From contig CAZMAR010000001.1 in assembly GCA_964564635.1 (NCBI GenBank), positions 248,001 to 312,000 on the forward strand: DNA of 64,000 nt, written 5' to 3'. Source of the DNA: Tepidaquicella sp964564635 (GTDB lineage Bacteria > Bacteroidota > Ignavibacteria > Tepidaquicellales > Tepidaquicellaceae). The position numbers were made by a program, and so were the translations under genes. The notes under the pieces were generated by a model. It saw nothing but the letters and a program-made list of their open reading frames with translations, searched no databases and had not been told where the DNA came from. Below are positions 9,665 to 17,670 of the stretch, piece after piece. Positions within the stretch are counted from its first letter, which is position 1; every line of letters begins with the position of its first letter.

Positions 9665-10542
9665 TGATTAATAATTAAATAACGAAAATGATTATTTAAA
9701 TCTCTTTCAAATTTATAATTCTCTATTTTATGATTTTTCAACAGAGTCTCAAGTTTACTTTTTTGATTATATCCAATTTCAAACAAACAAACAATTTTGT
9801 TTTTCCATTTTGAAAGTAATTGCATAATTCTCTTATAAAATTTTAAGCCATCTTCAAAATCTGTAAGAGCGTTTGCAGGTTCATATAACTTAATCTCTTC
9901 TGGCAATTTTTCATATTCATCATAAGGAATATAAGGTGGATTGCTTATTATAAGATCATATTTATTAAAATCCATTTCATCTTTTAAAATATCAATTACA
10001 AGAAAAGATAATTTCTCGCTATTAACAGCGTTTAATTGGGAATTTTTCAATGCAAGTTCTATTGATTTAGAAGATGAATCAATTGCATCAATATGATAAT
10101 TTTTATTTAGTTTATCCAATTCCCTTGAAAGAGATATGCTGATACATCCACATCCTGTTCCAATTTCGAGAATATTAAATTTATCTAATTCATTTTCCTT
10201 TATTACCGACAAACTTAGCTCAACTAAGTATTCAGTCTCTGGTCGGGGTATTAACACATCTTTATTAACGAGAAAATTATAACCTAAAAAATTCGATTTA
10301 CCTAAAATATATTGTAGTGGTTCCCTTTTAATTCTTCTCCTTAAGAACGATTTAAATATTTCTTTTTCTTCGGCATTTAATGGTCTTTCAAAGTTTAAAT
10401 ATAAATTTATCCTATCATAGTTTAAGATTTCGCATAACATTAATTCAGCATTTAAACGGGAATCTTCTATACCATTTTGCTTTAGAAAATCAGCTCCGAT
10501 TTTAAGTATATCAAGTAATTTATCAGGTTTATCTTTAGTCAT
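9661..10542 (-). CDS. prmC: Release factor glutamine methyltransferase PrmC (HemK)
   Basis: PrmC methylates the glutamine of the GGQ motif in release factors RF1 and RF2, using S-adenosylmethionine. A helical N-terminal domain (1-85) contains the P-L-Q-Y-I-L-G signature and is followed by P-R-P-E-T-E (99-104). The SAM-binding motif is E-I-G-T-G-C-G (126-132) and the catalytic N-P-P-Y is at 201-204. Length (293) is normal. Starts nine bases after the amidohydrolase gene and overlaps dtd by four bases. Confidence 0.95.
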   Translation of the reverse strand: MTKDKPDKLLDILKIGADFLKQNGIEDSRLNAELMLCEILNYDRINLYLNFERPLNAEEKEIFKSFLRRRIKREPLQYILGKSNFLGYNFLVNKDVLIPRPETEYLVELSLSVIKENELDKFNILEIGTGCGCISISLSRELDKLNKNYHIDAIDSSSKSIELALKNSQLNAVNSEKLSFLVIDILKDEMDFNKYDLIISNPPYIPYDEYEKLPEEIKLYEPANALTDFEDGLKFYKRIMQLLSKWKNKIVCLFEIGYNQKSKLETLLKNHKIENYKFERDLNNHFRYLIINQ

Positions 10543-10551
10543 TTATTCTGA

Positions 10552-12243
10552 TTATTTGTACTCATACAACACATTACCATCAATGATGGTCTTTAACACT
10601 TTAACTTTTAACAATTCCTCAGGTTTAATATTGAAAATATCTTCAGAGATAACAATGAAATCAGCATTCTTACCCTTTTCAAGTGTACCTCTGCACTCTT
10701 CGTCAAAACATGCATAAGCTGACCAGATTGTATAAGCTTTAACTGCCTCTAATACAGACAAAGACTCAGATGGATTAATTTGTTTACTGTTCTGAATATC
10801 AATATCTTTCCGCATAACGAGATAGTAAATCTGAACAAATGGATTAATTGTTCTATTTGGAAAAGGAAAATCTGAACCAACTATAATATGCCCTGTATTA
10901 TTCAATAAAGATTTCCATAATCCAAGGCTATTAATAGTATTAGAATCAATTAACTTTGGTAGCAAATATGCATCATCAATACAGACTTCAGGTCTTACAG
11001 AAGGTATAACTTTCAGTTCCTTCATTCTTTTTAAATCCTCTGGTTTTATAAATTGCACATTTTCCAGAACAGTCCTATGATTTTCTATATTTTTTTGTTT
11101 GAGTTGCTTTTCCAGTGAGTTGAGTGCCATATTTACAGCTTTGTCGCCAACTGCCTTTATGTTCACCTGATACTCAGATTTAAATGCTTTATTTATCATA
11201 TCTTCTATATCTTCTTCTGTTTTGAAGGCAGTAACAAGACCCGGAGATTCTTTATACTTTTCATACATATCAGCTAACTTAAATTCAAATGCCCCATCAA
11301 CATCAATGGAAATCCCTCTGATAGATAGTTTACCTTTATAATCTTTTTCAATACCTTTTGTAAGAAACTCATTTACAAGATCATATTCATAACTAATAAT
11401 TGCATATAATTTTATCGGGAATTTATTACTATCTATGAGGTTTCTTATAATATTGATAGATTCTTTTGTCAGATTTCTATCTCTTACTTCAACAATACCC
11501 CATTTTAATAACTCTTCACCAGCACTCTGGAGCAGTGAAGCCATTGTTTCTTTAGAATAACTGTTAATCCTTTTTGAGAGATAATCTTGAACACTTCCAG
11601 AAATCCACCCATCAAGTTCATTATTTTCATCCACACCAACTTCAATCTCATCTGGTAATAAATCTACCCTAAGTTTTAATGTGTTTAATGCTTTAGTATT
11701 TAAAACTGCCAAACTTCCTTCCCTATTCATTACAAAAAGATTATGGTTAGGAGCAAAGGAATCAAGAATATGTTTATCCAGATTAGCAATGCTATCATCA
11801 TTTGATTCATAGTTCCCAAAGAAGTAAACTTTTATCCACACATTCTCATTATATTTTTTACAATACTCTTTTATATTATTACCCAATTCTTCAGTAGAAG
11901 TGTATTTTTCTAATAAAATAGTTGATAAATTTTCAGCAAAATAACTTAAATTGCCTTCTGCATCAATGAACCCAGGCAGGACGCATTTTCCCTCTAAATC
12001 AATTGATTTCACATCAGAATATTTATCTTTTATCTCCTTACTGGAACCGACTGATAATATTTTCCCATCTTTAACAGCAATTGCTTCAGCAATAGTATTT
12101 TTTTCATCAAGGGTGTAAATCTTACCATTAAAATAAACAACATCAGGATTCTTTGAGCATCCCATAAAAATAAAAATTGCAAAAAAAGCAATTAATAAAT
12201 TTAAAAAACAAATTTTTTTCATAAAAATATTTTTTTTTAACAT
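10552..12243 (-). CDS. Amidohydrolase-fold (YtcJ-like) lipoprotein lacking nearly all metal ligands
   Basis: The frame opens at 12243, but a cleaner lipoprotein signal starts at the second Met (12222, M-K-K-I-C-F) and leads to Cys29 in F-M-G-C-S. The sequence follows the amidohydrolase 3 / YtcJ pattern: A-V-K-D-G-K-I-L, L-P-G-F-I-D-A, A-V-G-D-K-A, G-S-D-F-P, and a C-terminal G-K-N-A-D-F composite-barrel strand. The metal-binding positions have changed. The first HxH is E96-G-N98, the carboxylated Lys position aligns with S312, the H-A-x-G-D His is K363, and the E-H His is N395; only D458 remains. It is full length (563) with no frameshift, which suggests a selected non-hydrolase. First gene of the operon leading to prmC. 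Confidence 0.82.
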   Translation of the reverse strand: MLKKNIFMKKICFLNLLIAFFAIFIFMGCSKNPDVVYFNGKIYTLDEKNTIAEAIAVKDGKILSVGSSKEIKDKYSDVKSIDLEGKCVLPGFIDAEGNLSYFAENLSTILLEKYTSTEELGNNIKEYCKKYNENVWIKVYFFGNYESNDDSIANLDKHILDSFAPNHNLFVMNREGSLAVLNTKALNTLKLRVDLLPDEIEVGVDENNELDGWISGSVQDYLSKRINSYSKETMASLLQSAGEELLKWGIVEVRDRNLTKESINIIRNLIDSNKFPIKLYAIISYEYDLVNEFLTKGIEKDYKGKLSIRGISIDVDGAFEFKLADMYEKYKESPGLVTAFKTEEDIEDMINKAFKSEYQVNIKAVGDKAVNMALNSLEKQLKQKNIENHRTVLENVQFIKPEDLKRMKELKVIPSVRPEVCIDDAYLLPKLIDSNTINSLGLWKSLLNNTGHIIVGSDFPFPNRTINPFVQIYYLVMRKDIDIQNSKQINPSESLSVLEAVKAYTIWSAYACFDEECRGTLEKGKNADFIVISEDIFNIKPEELLKVKVLKTIIDGNVLYEYK

Positions 12244-12336
12244 AATAAATTATCAAAATAGAATAAATGCAATTATATACTATTTATTGTTTCAATTATT
12301 TAATTTAATAGAAATTCTATTGAACAAATATACAAT

Positions 12337-12777
12337 ATGGAATTAAAATTTAAATTAGTTGATGAAAAGATCAAGATAAAAATACCCAAATATCAAAGTA
12401 AGGATTCCGCAGGAATGGATTTATGCTCTTCCTCAAAGAAAGATATTGTTATTCCCCCATTTCAGTCCCGACTAATCCCAACCAATTTAATACTCGAAAT
12501 ACCAAAAGGTTTTGAAGGACAGATTAGACCAAGAAGTGGATTAGCACTAAAACATAACATCACGGTACTTAACTCTCCCGGAACAATTGATTCGGATTAC
12601 AGAGGAGAAGTTAAAGTGTTGTTATATAATTTAGGGAATAAAGATTTTGTTGTTAAATTTGGAGATAGAATTGCCCAACTAATAATCTCAAAGTATGAAA
12701 AAGTTATTTTAAAACAAGCCAGGAAATTAAGTAACACAAAACGAGGTAAAGGTGGTTATGGAAGTACAGGACTTTAA
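12337..12777 (+). CDS. dut: Deoxyuridine 5'-triphosphate nucleotidohydrolase
   Basis: Trimeric dUTPase: converts dUTP to dUMP and pyrophosphate, keeping uracil out of DNA and supplying dUMP for thymidylate. Family motifs are complete: D-S-A-G-M-D-L (23-29), P-R-S-G-L-A (65-70), the uridine-binding P-G-T-I-D-S-D-Y-R-G-E-V (81-92), and the C-terminal R-G-K-G-G-Y-G-S-T-G (136-145). Length 146 is normal. Its end overlaps the start of the RsmI-like gene. Confidence 0.96.
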   Translation: MELKFKLVDEKIKIKIPKYQSKDSAGMDLCSSSKKDIVIPPFQSRLIPTNLILEIPKGFEGQIRPRSGLALKHNITVLNSPGTIDSDYRGEVKVLLYNLGNKDFVVKFGDRIAQLIISKYEKVILKQARKLSNTKRGKGGYGSTGL

Positions 12778-13471
12778 TATTAGTAAAGGTATATTATATA
12801 TTGTGAGTACTCCAATTGGAAATTTTTATGACATAACAATAAGAGCGGTAGATACACTAAAAAACTCTGATGCTATTGTTTGTGAAGAATATAAAGAATT
12901 TCACAAACTTGCCAAAAGATTGGGATTAGAAAAAAATACAATTGCTCTTAATGAACACAATGAAATTGAAACAGGTGATGAGGTTTTAAAGTTACTATTA
13001 GAAGGTAAAAAAATTTCTCTAATATCCGATTCTGGTACACCTGCTTTTGCTGATCCCGGAAGGTATTTAATTAACAAATGCATAGATTTTGGTATTAAGA
13101 TTGAATTTATTCCCGGTGCTAATTCAGTTCTTTCCGCCCTTGTAATGTGTGGGTTTGATATCAGCAGATTCTATTTTTATGGTTTTTTATCTCCAAAATC
13201 TGAAATAAGAAAAAAACAATTAATTGAAATTACAAAGTCAGATAAAACAATAATTTTAATGGATACACCCTATAGATTGCTTTCTTTACTTGAAGACTTA
13301 AAAATAATTATTCCAGAGAGGCAAATTTTCCTGGGATTAAACCTTACACAGGAGAATGAAAAGTCTTACAGAGGAATACCAGAAGTTATAATAAAAAATT
13401 TACAGGAGGACTTCGGAGAGTCAAAAGTAAAAGCTGAATTTGTGTTAATTATTGATAAATCAAAGTATTAG
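12758..13471 (+). CDS. Divergent RsmI-like SAM-dependent methyltransferase
   Basis: Tetrapyrrole-methylase fold clearly related to RsmI, the 16S rRNA C1402 2'-O-methyltransferase: V-S-T-P-I-G-N-F-Y-D-I near the start, S-D-S-G-T-P-A-F-A-D-P-G and P-G-A-N-S-V-L in the middle. The RsmI motif E-D-T-R is replaced by C-E-E-Y-K, and the R-E-L-T-K segment is replaced by L-N-L-T-Q-E-N. A second, canonical RsmI is encoded at 58373-59089, so this is a paralogue whose substrate is unknown. A GTG at 12752 is an alternative start. It overlaps the end of dut by about 20 bases, implying co-expression. Confidence 0.83.
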   Translation: MEVQDFNISKGILYIVSTPIGNFYDITIRAVDTLKNSDAIVCEEYKEFHKLAKRLGLEKNTIALNEHNEIETGDEVLKLLLEGKKISLISDSGTPAFADPGRYLINKCIDFGIKIEFIPGANSVLSALVMCGFDISRFYFYGFLSPKSEIRKKQLIEITKSDKTIILMDTPYRLLSLLEDLKIIIPERQIFLGLNLTQENEKSYRGIPEVIIKNLQEDFGESKVKAEFVLIIDKSKY

Positions 13472-13562
13472 ATTTAACATTTCCCTTTATTTATATATTA
13501 AAATTCGCTTATCGTATACCGATTTAAATTGAAAGTGCAGCATATTATTTTTAAATTTATAA

Positions 13563-14558
13563 ATGAAGTTTTCCTATAAATCTGCCGGTGTAAATATTAA
13601 AAAAGCTGACGATTTCATCAGTATTATAAAGCCTCTCGTGAAAAAAACATTTAATAAATCTGTCCTTCAGGGAATTGGTAATTTTGGCGCATTATATAAT
13701 ATTAATTTAAAAAACTATAAAAATCCTGTTCTTGTTTCAAGTATTGATGGCGTTGGGACAAAAATTAAGCTCGCAATTATAGCAAAAAAGTACAACACTA
13801 TTGGAGAAGACCTCGTTAACCATTGCGTAAATGATATAGCAGTCTGCGGTGCAACGCCTCTTTTTTTTCTCGATTACTATGCAACAGGAAAACTAAAAAC
13901 TGAAGTTGCAACAGAAATACTTTCTGGTTTAATAAATGGTTGCAGGAAAAACAATGTAGCTTTAATTGGTGGTGAAACCGCCGAGATGCCCGGAATATAT
14001 TCCAAAAATGATTTTGATTTAGCAGGGGTTATTGTTGGCATTGCAGAAAGGGATAAAATTCTTAACAAAAAAAGTGTTAAAAAAGGAGATGTACTTATAG
14101 GTTTACCATCAAATGGGCTTCACACAAATGGTTATTCACTTGTTAGAAAAATTTTTAATACAAGGGAAAAATTATTTAAATACTATAATTCCCTAAATTC
14201 AAAATTAATAGATGAATTATTAAAAGTACATAAAAGTTATCTTTCTATTATCAGGAAATCTATTAATGAATTTAAAATAAAATCTATTTCTCATATAACT
14301 GGCGGTGGTATACTTGGCAACACAAAGAGAGTGGTTCCGGATAACCTTAATATTAAGATTGATTGGGATGCCTGGGAAATACCTGAAATATTCAAAATAA
14401 TAAAAAGAGCAGGCAATGTATCTGAAAGTGATATGCGTAGAACATTTAATCTTGGTATAGGAATAATATTTATTATCTCTAAAACCATTGTTAATAAATA
14501 CATAAATTTTTTAAAAGTAAATAATCAGCAGTATTGTATTATTGGCGAAATTAAATAA
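13563..14558 (+). CDS. purM: Phosphoribosylformylglycinamidine cyclo-ligase (AIR synthetase)
   Basis: PurM closes the imidazole ring in the fifth step of purine synthesis (FGAM plus ATP to AIR). Diagnostic segments: Y-K-S-A-G-V at the start, S-S-I-D-G-V-G-T-K (60-68), H-C-V-N-D-I near 87-92, G-G-E-T-A-E-M-P-G in the middle, the G-L-H-T-N-G-Y-S nucleotide-binding segment, and H-I-T-G-G-G towards the C-terminus. Length 331 is slightly short of the usual 340-350 but complete. It is eight bases from the next gene. Confidence 0.95.
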   Translation: MKFSYKSAGVNIKKADDFISIIKPLVKKTFNKSVLQGIGNFGALYNINLKNYKNPVLVSSIDGVGTKIKLAIIAKKYNTIGEDLVNHCVNDIAVCGATPLFFLDYYATGKLKTEVATEILSGLINGCRKNNVALIGGETAEMPGIYSKNDFDLAGVIVGIAERDKILNKKSVKKGDVLIGLPSNGLHTNGYSLVRKIFNTREKLFKYYNSLNSKLIDELLKVHKSYLSIIRKSINEFKIKSISHITGGGILGNTKRVVPDNLNIKIDWDAWEIPEIFKIIKRAGNVSESDMRRTFNLGIGIIFIISKTIVNKYINFLKVNNQQYCIIGEIK

Positions 14559-14566
14559 TAAGGAAT

Positions 14567-15910
14567 ATGAATAAAAAAGAAAAACAAATAGGTGGAGTAT
14601 TTATTAATCCTGAAAATGTTCAGGATGTATTAAAGCAATATATGTTAGTCGATGGATTTGATATAACCCTTGACTTGAAAAACTCAAAGGGGGCATATCT
14701 ATATGATTCAAAGCATAAAAGAAAATTACTTGATTTCTTTACCTTCTTTTCTTCCAATCCAATAGGAATGAACCATCCAAAGCTTTATAATGAAGAATTT
14801 ATAAAATTCATTGGAGAAATTGCAATATCAAAGCCCTCATTATCAGATGTGTATTTAAAAGAACAGGCGGAATTTGTGCATACATTCTTCAAAATAGCAG
14901 TACCAAAATATTTTAAATATGCTTTTTTTATTGATGGAGGAACACTTGCAGTAGAGAATGCTTTAAAAGCAGCCTTTGACTGGAAAGTTCAAAAGAATTT
15001 TCAAAAGGGTATTAAAAGTGAAAAGGGAACAAAAATCATTCATTTTAAAGATGCTTTTCATGGACGCTCAGGTTATTGTCTTTCCCTTACAAATACCGAC
15101 CAAACTAAAATAAAGTATTTTCCTAAATTCGATTGGCCCAGAATAATAAATCCAAAAATAACATTTCCATTGAATGATAAAAATCTTGAAGAAGTAATTA
15201 AGTTAGAGAAAATTGCAATTAATCAAATTAAAGATGCAATAAAGAATAATCCTGATGATATTGCAGGTATTATAATTGAAGTTATACAGGGCGAAGGTGG
15301 AGATAATCATTTCCGCAAAGAATTTCTTATGAGTTTAAGAGAAATATGTGATGAGAATGAAATAATGTTGATTTTCGACGAAGTGCAAACAGGAATTGGA
15401 ATAACTGGTGAATGGTGGGCACATCAGCATTTTGTAATACCAGATATTATTGCATTTGGTAAAAAAACGCAAGTGTGCGGAATACTATCAACTGATAGAA
15501 TTGACGAAATTGAAACAAATGTATTTAAGGTTTCCTCAAGAATTAATTCAACTTGGGGTGGAAATATAGTTGATATGGTTAGATTCAAAAGAATTTTAGA
15601 GGTTATCGAAGAAGAGAACCTAATTGAAAATGCGAGAAAAACTGGTGAACATTTACAAAACAGGCTTAATGAGTTACAGGAAAAATATCCTCAAACAATC
15701 TCAAATGCAAGAGGTAGAGGTTTATTCTGTGCATTTGACTGTCCCACTCCAGCCATAAGGCAGAAAATAATTTCTGAATGTTTTCAAAATGAATTAATGA
15801 TATTACCCTGTGGGGAAAAATCTATCAGGTTCAGACCATCTCTTGCAATAAAAACAGAAGAAATTGATAATGGAATTGAAATAATTGATAAGGTTATAAA
15901 AAATTTATAG
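14567..15910 (+). CDS. lat: L-lysine 6-transaminase
   Basis: PLP-dependent class III aminotransferase that moves the epsilon-amino group of lysine to 2-oxoglutarate, giving the semialdehyde that cyclises to piperideine-6-carboxylate. It carries the family N-terminus (N-P-x-N-V-Q-D-V-L), F-F-x-S-N-P-I-G-M-N-H-P, the D-E-V-Q-T-G motif (271-276) and F-G-K-K-T-Q, whose Lys300 is the expected PLP lysine. Glu243 in Q-G-E-G-G corresponds to the substrate-gating Glu of lysine aminotransferases. Length 447 matches the family. It follows purM after eight bases. In this setting it probably serves lysine catabolism or osmolyte synthesis; no partner dehydrogenase is in the window. Confidence 0.9.
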   Translation: MNKKEKQIGGVFINPENVQDVLKQYMLVDGFDITLDLKNSKGAYLYDSKHKRKLLDFFTFFSSNPIGMNHPKLYNEEFIKFIGEIAISKPSLSDVYLKEQAEFVHTFFKIAVPKYFKYAFFIDGGTLAVENALKAAFDWKVQKNFQKGIKSEKGTKIIHFKDAFHGRSGYCLSLTNTDQTKIKYFPKFDWPRIINPKITFPLNDKNLEEVIKLEKIAINQIKDAIKNNPDDIAGIIIEVIQGEGGDNHFRKEFLMSLREICDENEIMLIFDEVQTGIGITGEWWAHQHFVIPDIIAFGKKTQVCGILSTDRIDEIETNVFKVSSRINSTWGGNIVDMVRFKRILEVIEEENLIENARKTGEHLQNRLNELQEKYPQTISNARGRGLFCAFDCPTPAIRQKIISECFQNELMILPCGEKSIRFRPSLAIKTEEIDNGIEIIDKVIKNL

Positions 15911-15925
15911 AATTATCATATAAAT

Positions 15926-17029
15926 TTAAACATTAAATCTAAAGAAAAGAACATCACCGTCTTCAACGATGTAATCATGCCCATGAAGATGGAGTAAACC
16001 TTTTTCCTTAATGGTGTGAACAGAGTTATATTTTTTTAAATCCTCAAATTTAATTACCTCAACTCTGATAAATCCCCTTTCAAAATCAGTATGAATTTTT
16101 CCTCCAGCTGCCGGAGCTTTAGTCCCTTTCTTAATATTCCAGGAATGTAACTCCCTCTCATTTGCGGTAAAAAATGTTATAAGTCCAAGCAAGGAATAAG
16201 ATTCTTTAATTAGTTTATTCAAACCAGATTCATTCAATCCCATACTTAATATGAAATCATTTTTCTCTTCTTCTGAATCAAGCAAAGCAATATCCGATTC
16301 TATTTTTGCCGAAAGTATTATAGCCCCTGCATTTTCTTTTTTTGCATAATCCATTACTATCTGTGAAAATTTATTACCTTCTATTTCTGTATCTGGAACA
16401 TTTGCTACATATAAAACCGGTTTTGTGGTCAAGAGATTTAAATCAGATATAATACTTAAATCTTTCTCGTGTAGGGAACCCAAAATACTTCTTGCTAATT
16501 TTCCTGAATCTAAATGTTCTTTAATTTTATTTAGTAAGTTTACTTCATATTTTGCATTTTTATCTCCCGTTTTAGAAGATTTTAAAGACTTCTCCAATCT
16601 TTTTGAAATGGTTTCTAAATCTTTTAATATTAATTCTGTTTCTACTATCTTAATATCATTTTCAGGGTCAATTTTACCTTCTATATGAGAAATATTTTCA
16701 TCTTCAAAACATCTTACAATATGAATAATTGCATCTACTTCTCTGATGTGTGATAGGAACTGATTTCCCAGCCCCTCACCTCTTGAGGAACCTCTAACAA
16801 GTCCTGCAATGTCAATAAAATCAATAGTGCTTGGCGTAACTTTATGTGATTTAAAAACCCGATGTAAAAAATCTAATCTTGAATCAGGTACGAAAACTGT
16901 ACCTTTATTCGGCTCAATTGTACAGAAAGGGTAATTAGAAGCAAGAGCAGTTTGAGAAGAGGTAAGAGCATTAAATAAAGTAGATTTCCCAACATTAGGG
17001 AGTCCAACAATCCCACAATGTAAACCCAT
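15926..17029 (-). CDS. ychF: Redox-regulated ribosome-associated ATPase YchF (OLA1 family)
   Basis: Obg-family P-loop protein that prefers ATP over GTP. It has G-L-P-N-V-G-K-S-T-L (9-18), the switch II D-I-A-G-L-V (72-77) followed by G-S-S-R-G-E-G-L-G-N-Q-F-L, and the altered specificity loop (N-V-P-D-T-E) in place of N-K-x-D. A coiled-coil insertion follows, then the C-terminal TGS domain ending in H-D-Y-I-V-E-D-G-D-V. Length 367 is normal. It is the last gene of the hpt-ftsH-polyprenol kinase-ychF unit; ten bases separate it from the kinase gene. Confidence 0.95.
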   Translation of the reverse strand: MGLHCGIVGLPNVGKSTLFNALTSSQTALASNYPFCTIEPNKGTVFVPDSRLDFLHRVFKSHKVTPSTIDFIDIAGLVRGSSRGEGLGNQFLSHIREVDAIIHIVRCFEDENISHIEGKIDPENDIKIVETELILKDLETISKRLEKSLKSSKTGDKNAKYEVNLLNKIKEHLDSGKLARSILGSLHEKDLSIISDLNLLTTKPVLYVANVPDTEIEGNKFSQIVMDYAKKENAGAIILSAKIESDIALLDSEEEKNDFILSMGLNESGLNKLIKESYSLLGLITFFTANERELHSWNIKKGTKAPAAGGKIHTDFERGFIRVEVIKFEDLKKYNSVHTIKEKGLLHLHGHDYIVEDGDVLFFRFNV

Positions 17030-17039
17030 TTAGGTAGGT

Positions 17040-17666
17040 TTAGGTTAATAAAGAAAAAAATAATGAATAGAAAAATGCATAGGATACAGGAATCAAAACA
17101 TTATCATCTACATTAAATGGAATAATTTCAAGGATTGTACATATTACCATTGCAATTATAGCTGAATATAATTCTTCAATAGAATTTGATATCCTTGGCA
17201 AAACAAATAAAATTAAGAGCAAACCCGTAATAAAAAAAACTACTGAGCCTTCAAGAGTCTTTTTGAATAATTTGATTCTTCCAATTGACTTGCCCACAAT
17301 TGCCGAGAGTGAATCTGAAATAATCATAATAGTTATAGCGGATATAGCAATATTTTTCTGGAAAAATAAAATTGTAATAAAAATTCCAATAGATAAGTAA
17401 GTCCCTCCCGTGAATTTTTTCTTCTGAAAATCTCTTTCGCTATATCTTAAAACATCACCAAGATATTTATTGTATATTTTTGCAACACCTTTATATTTTT
17501 GTTTCAAAACATCAAGTTCTATCATACAGAGCATAAATAATCCAGATAACAAAACCATTAACGGTTTATTTATGAATAAATAAATTAAAGGAATTACAAT
17601 TGCGAGCAGATGAATTAGCTTTCTGTATATTTCATTCTTTAGAGGAATTTTTTGTTTCTCTTCCAA
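17040..17666 (-). CDS. Dolichol/diacylglycerol kinase-like (SEC59/DGK1/VTE5) membrane protein
   Basis: About six hydrophobic segments in 208 residues. The N-terminal E-I-Y-R-K-L-I-H motif and the internal D-S-L-S-A-I-V-G-K-S-I-G region, followed by K-T-L-E-G-S, are the hallmarks of CTP-dependent lipid kinases of the DGK1/SEC59/VTE5 type. It probably phosphorylates a polyprenol or similar lipid alcohol in the inner membrane, possibly recycling the lipid carrier. The substrate is inferred only. It lies four bases after ftsH in the same operon. Confidence 0.8.
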   Translation of the reverse strand: MEEKQKIPLKNEIYRKLIHLLAIVIPLIYLFINKPLMVLLSGLFMLCMIELDVLKQKYKGVAKIYNKYLGDVLRYSERDFQKKKFTGGTYLSIGIFITILFFQKNIAISAITIMIISDSLSAIVGKSIGRIKLFKKTLEGSVVFFITGLLLILFVLPRISNSIEELYSAIIAMVICTILEIIPFNVDDNVLIPVSYAFFYSLFFSLLT

Positions 17667-17670
17667 TTTA

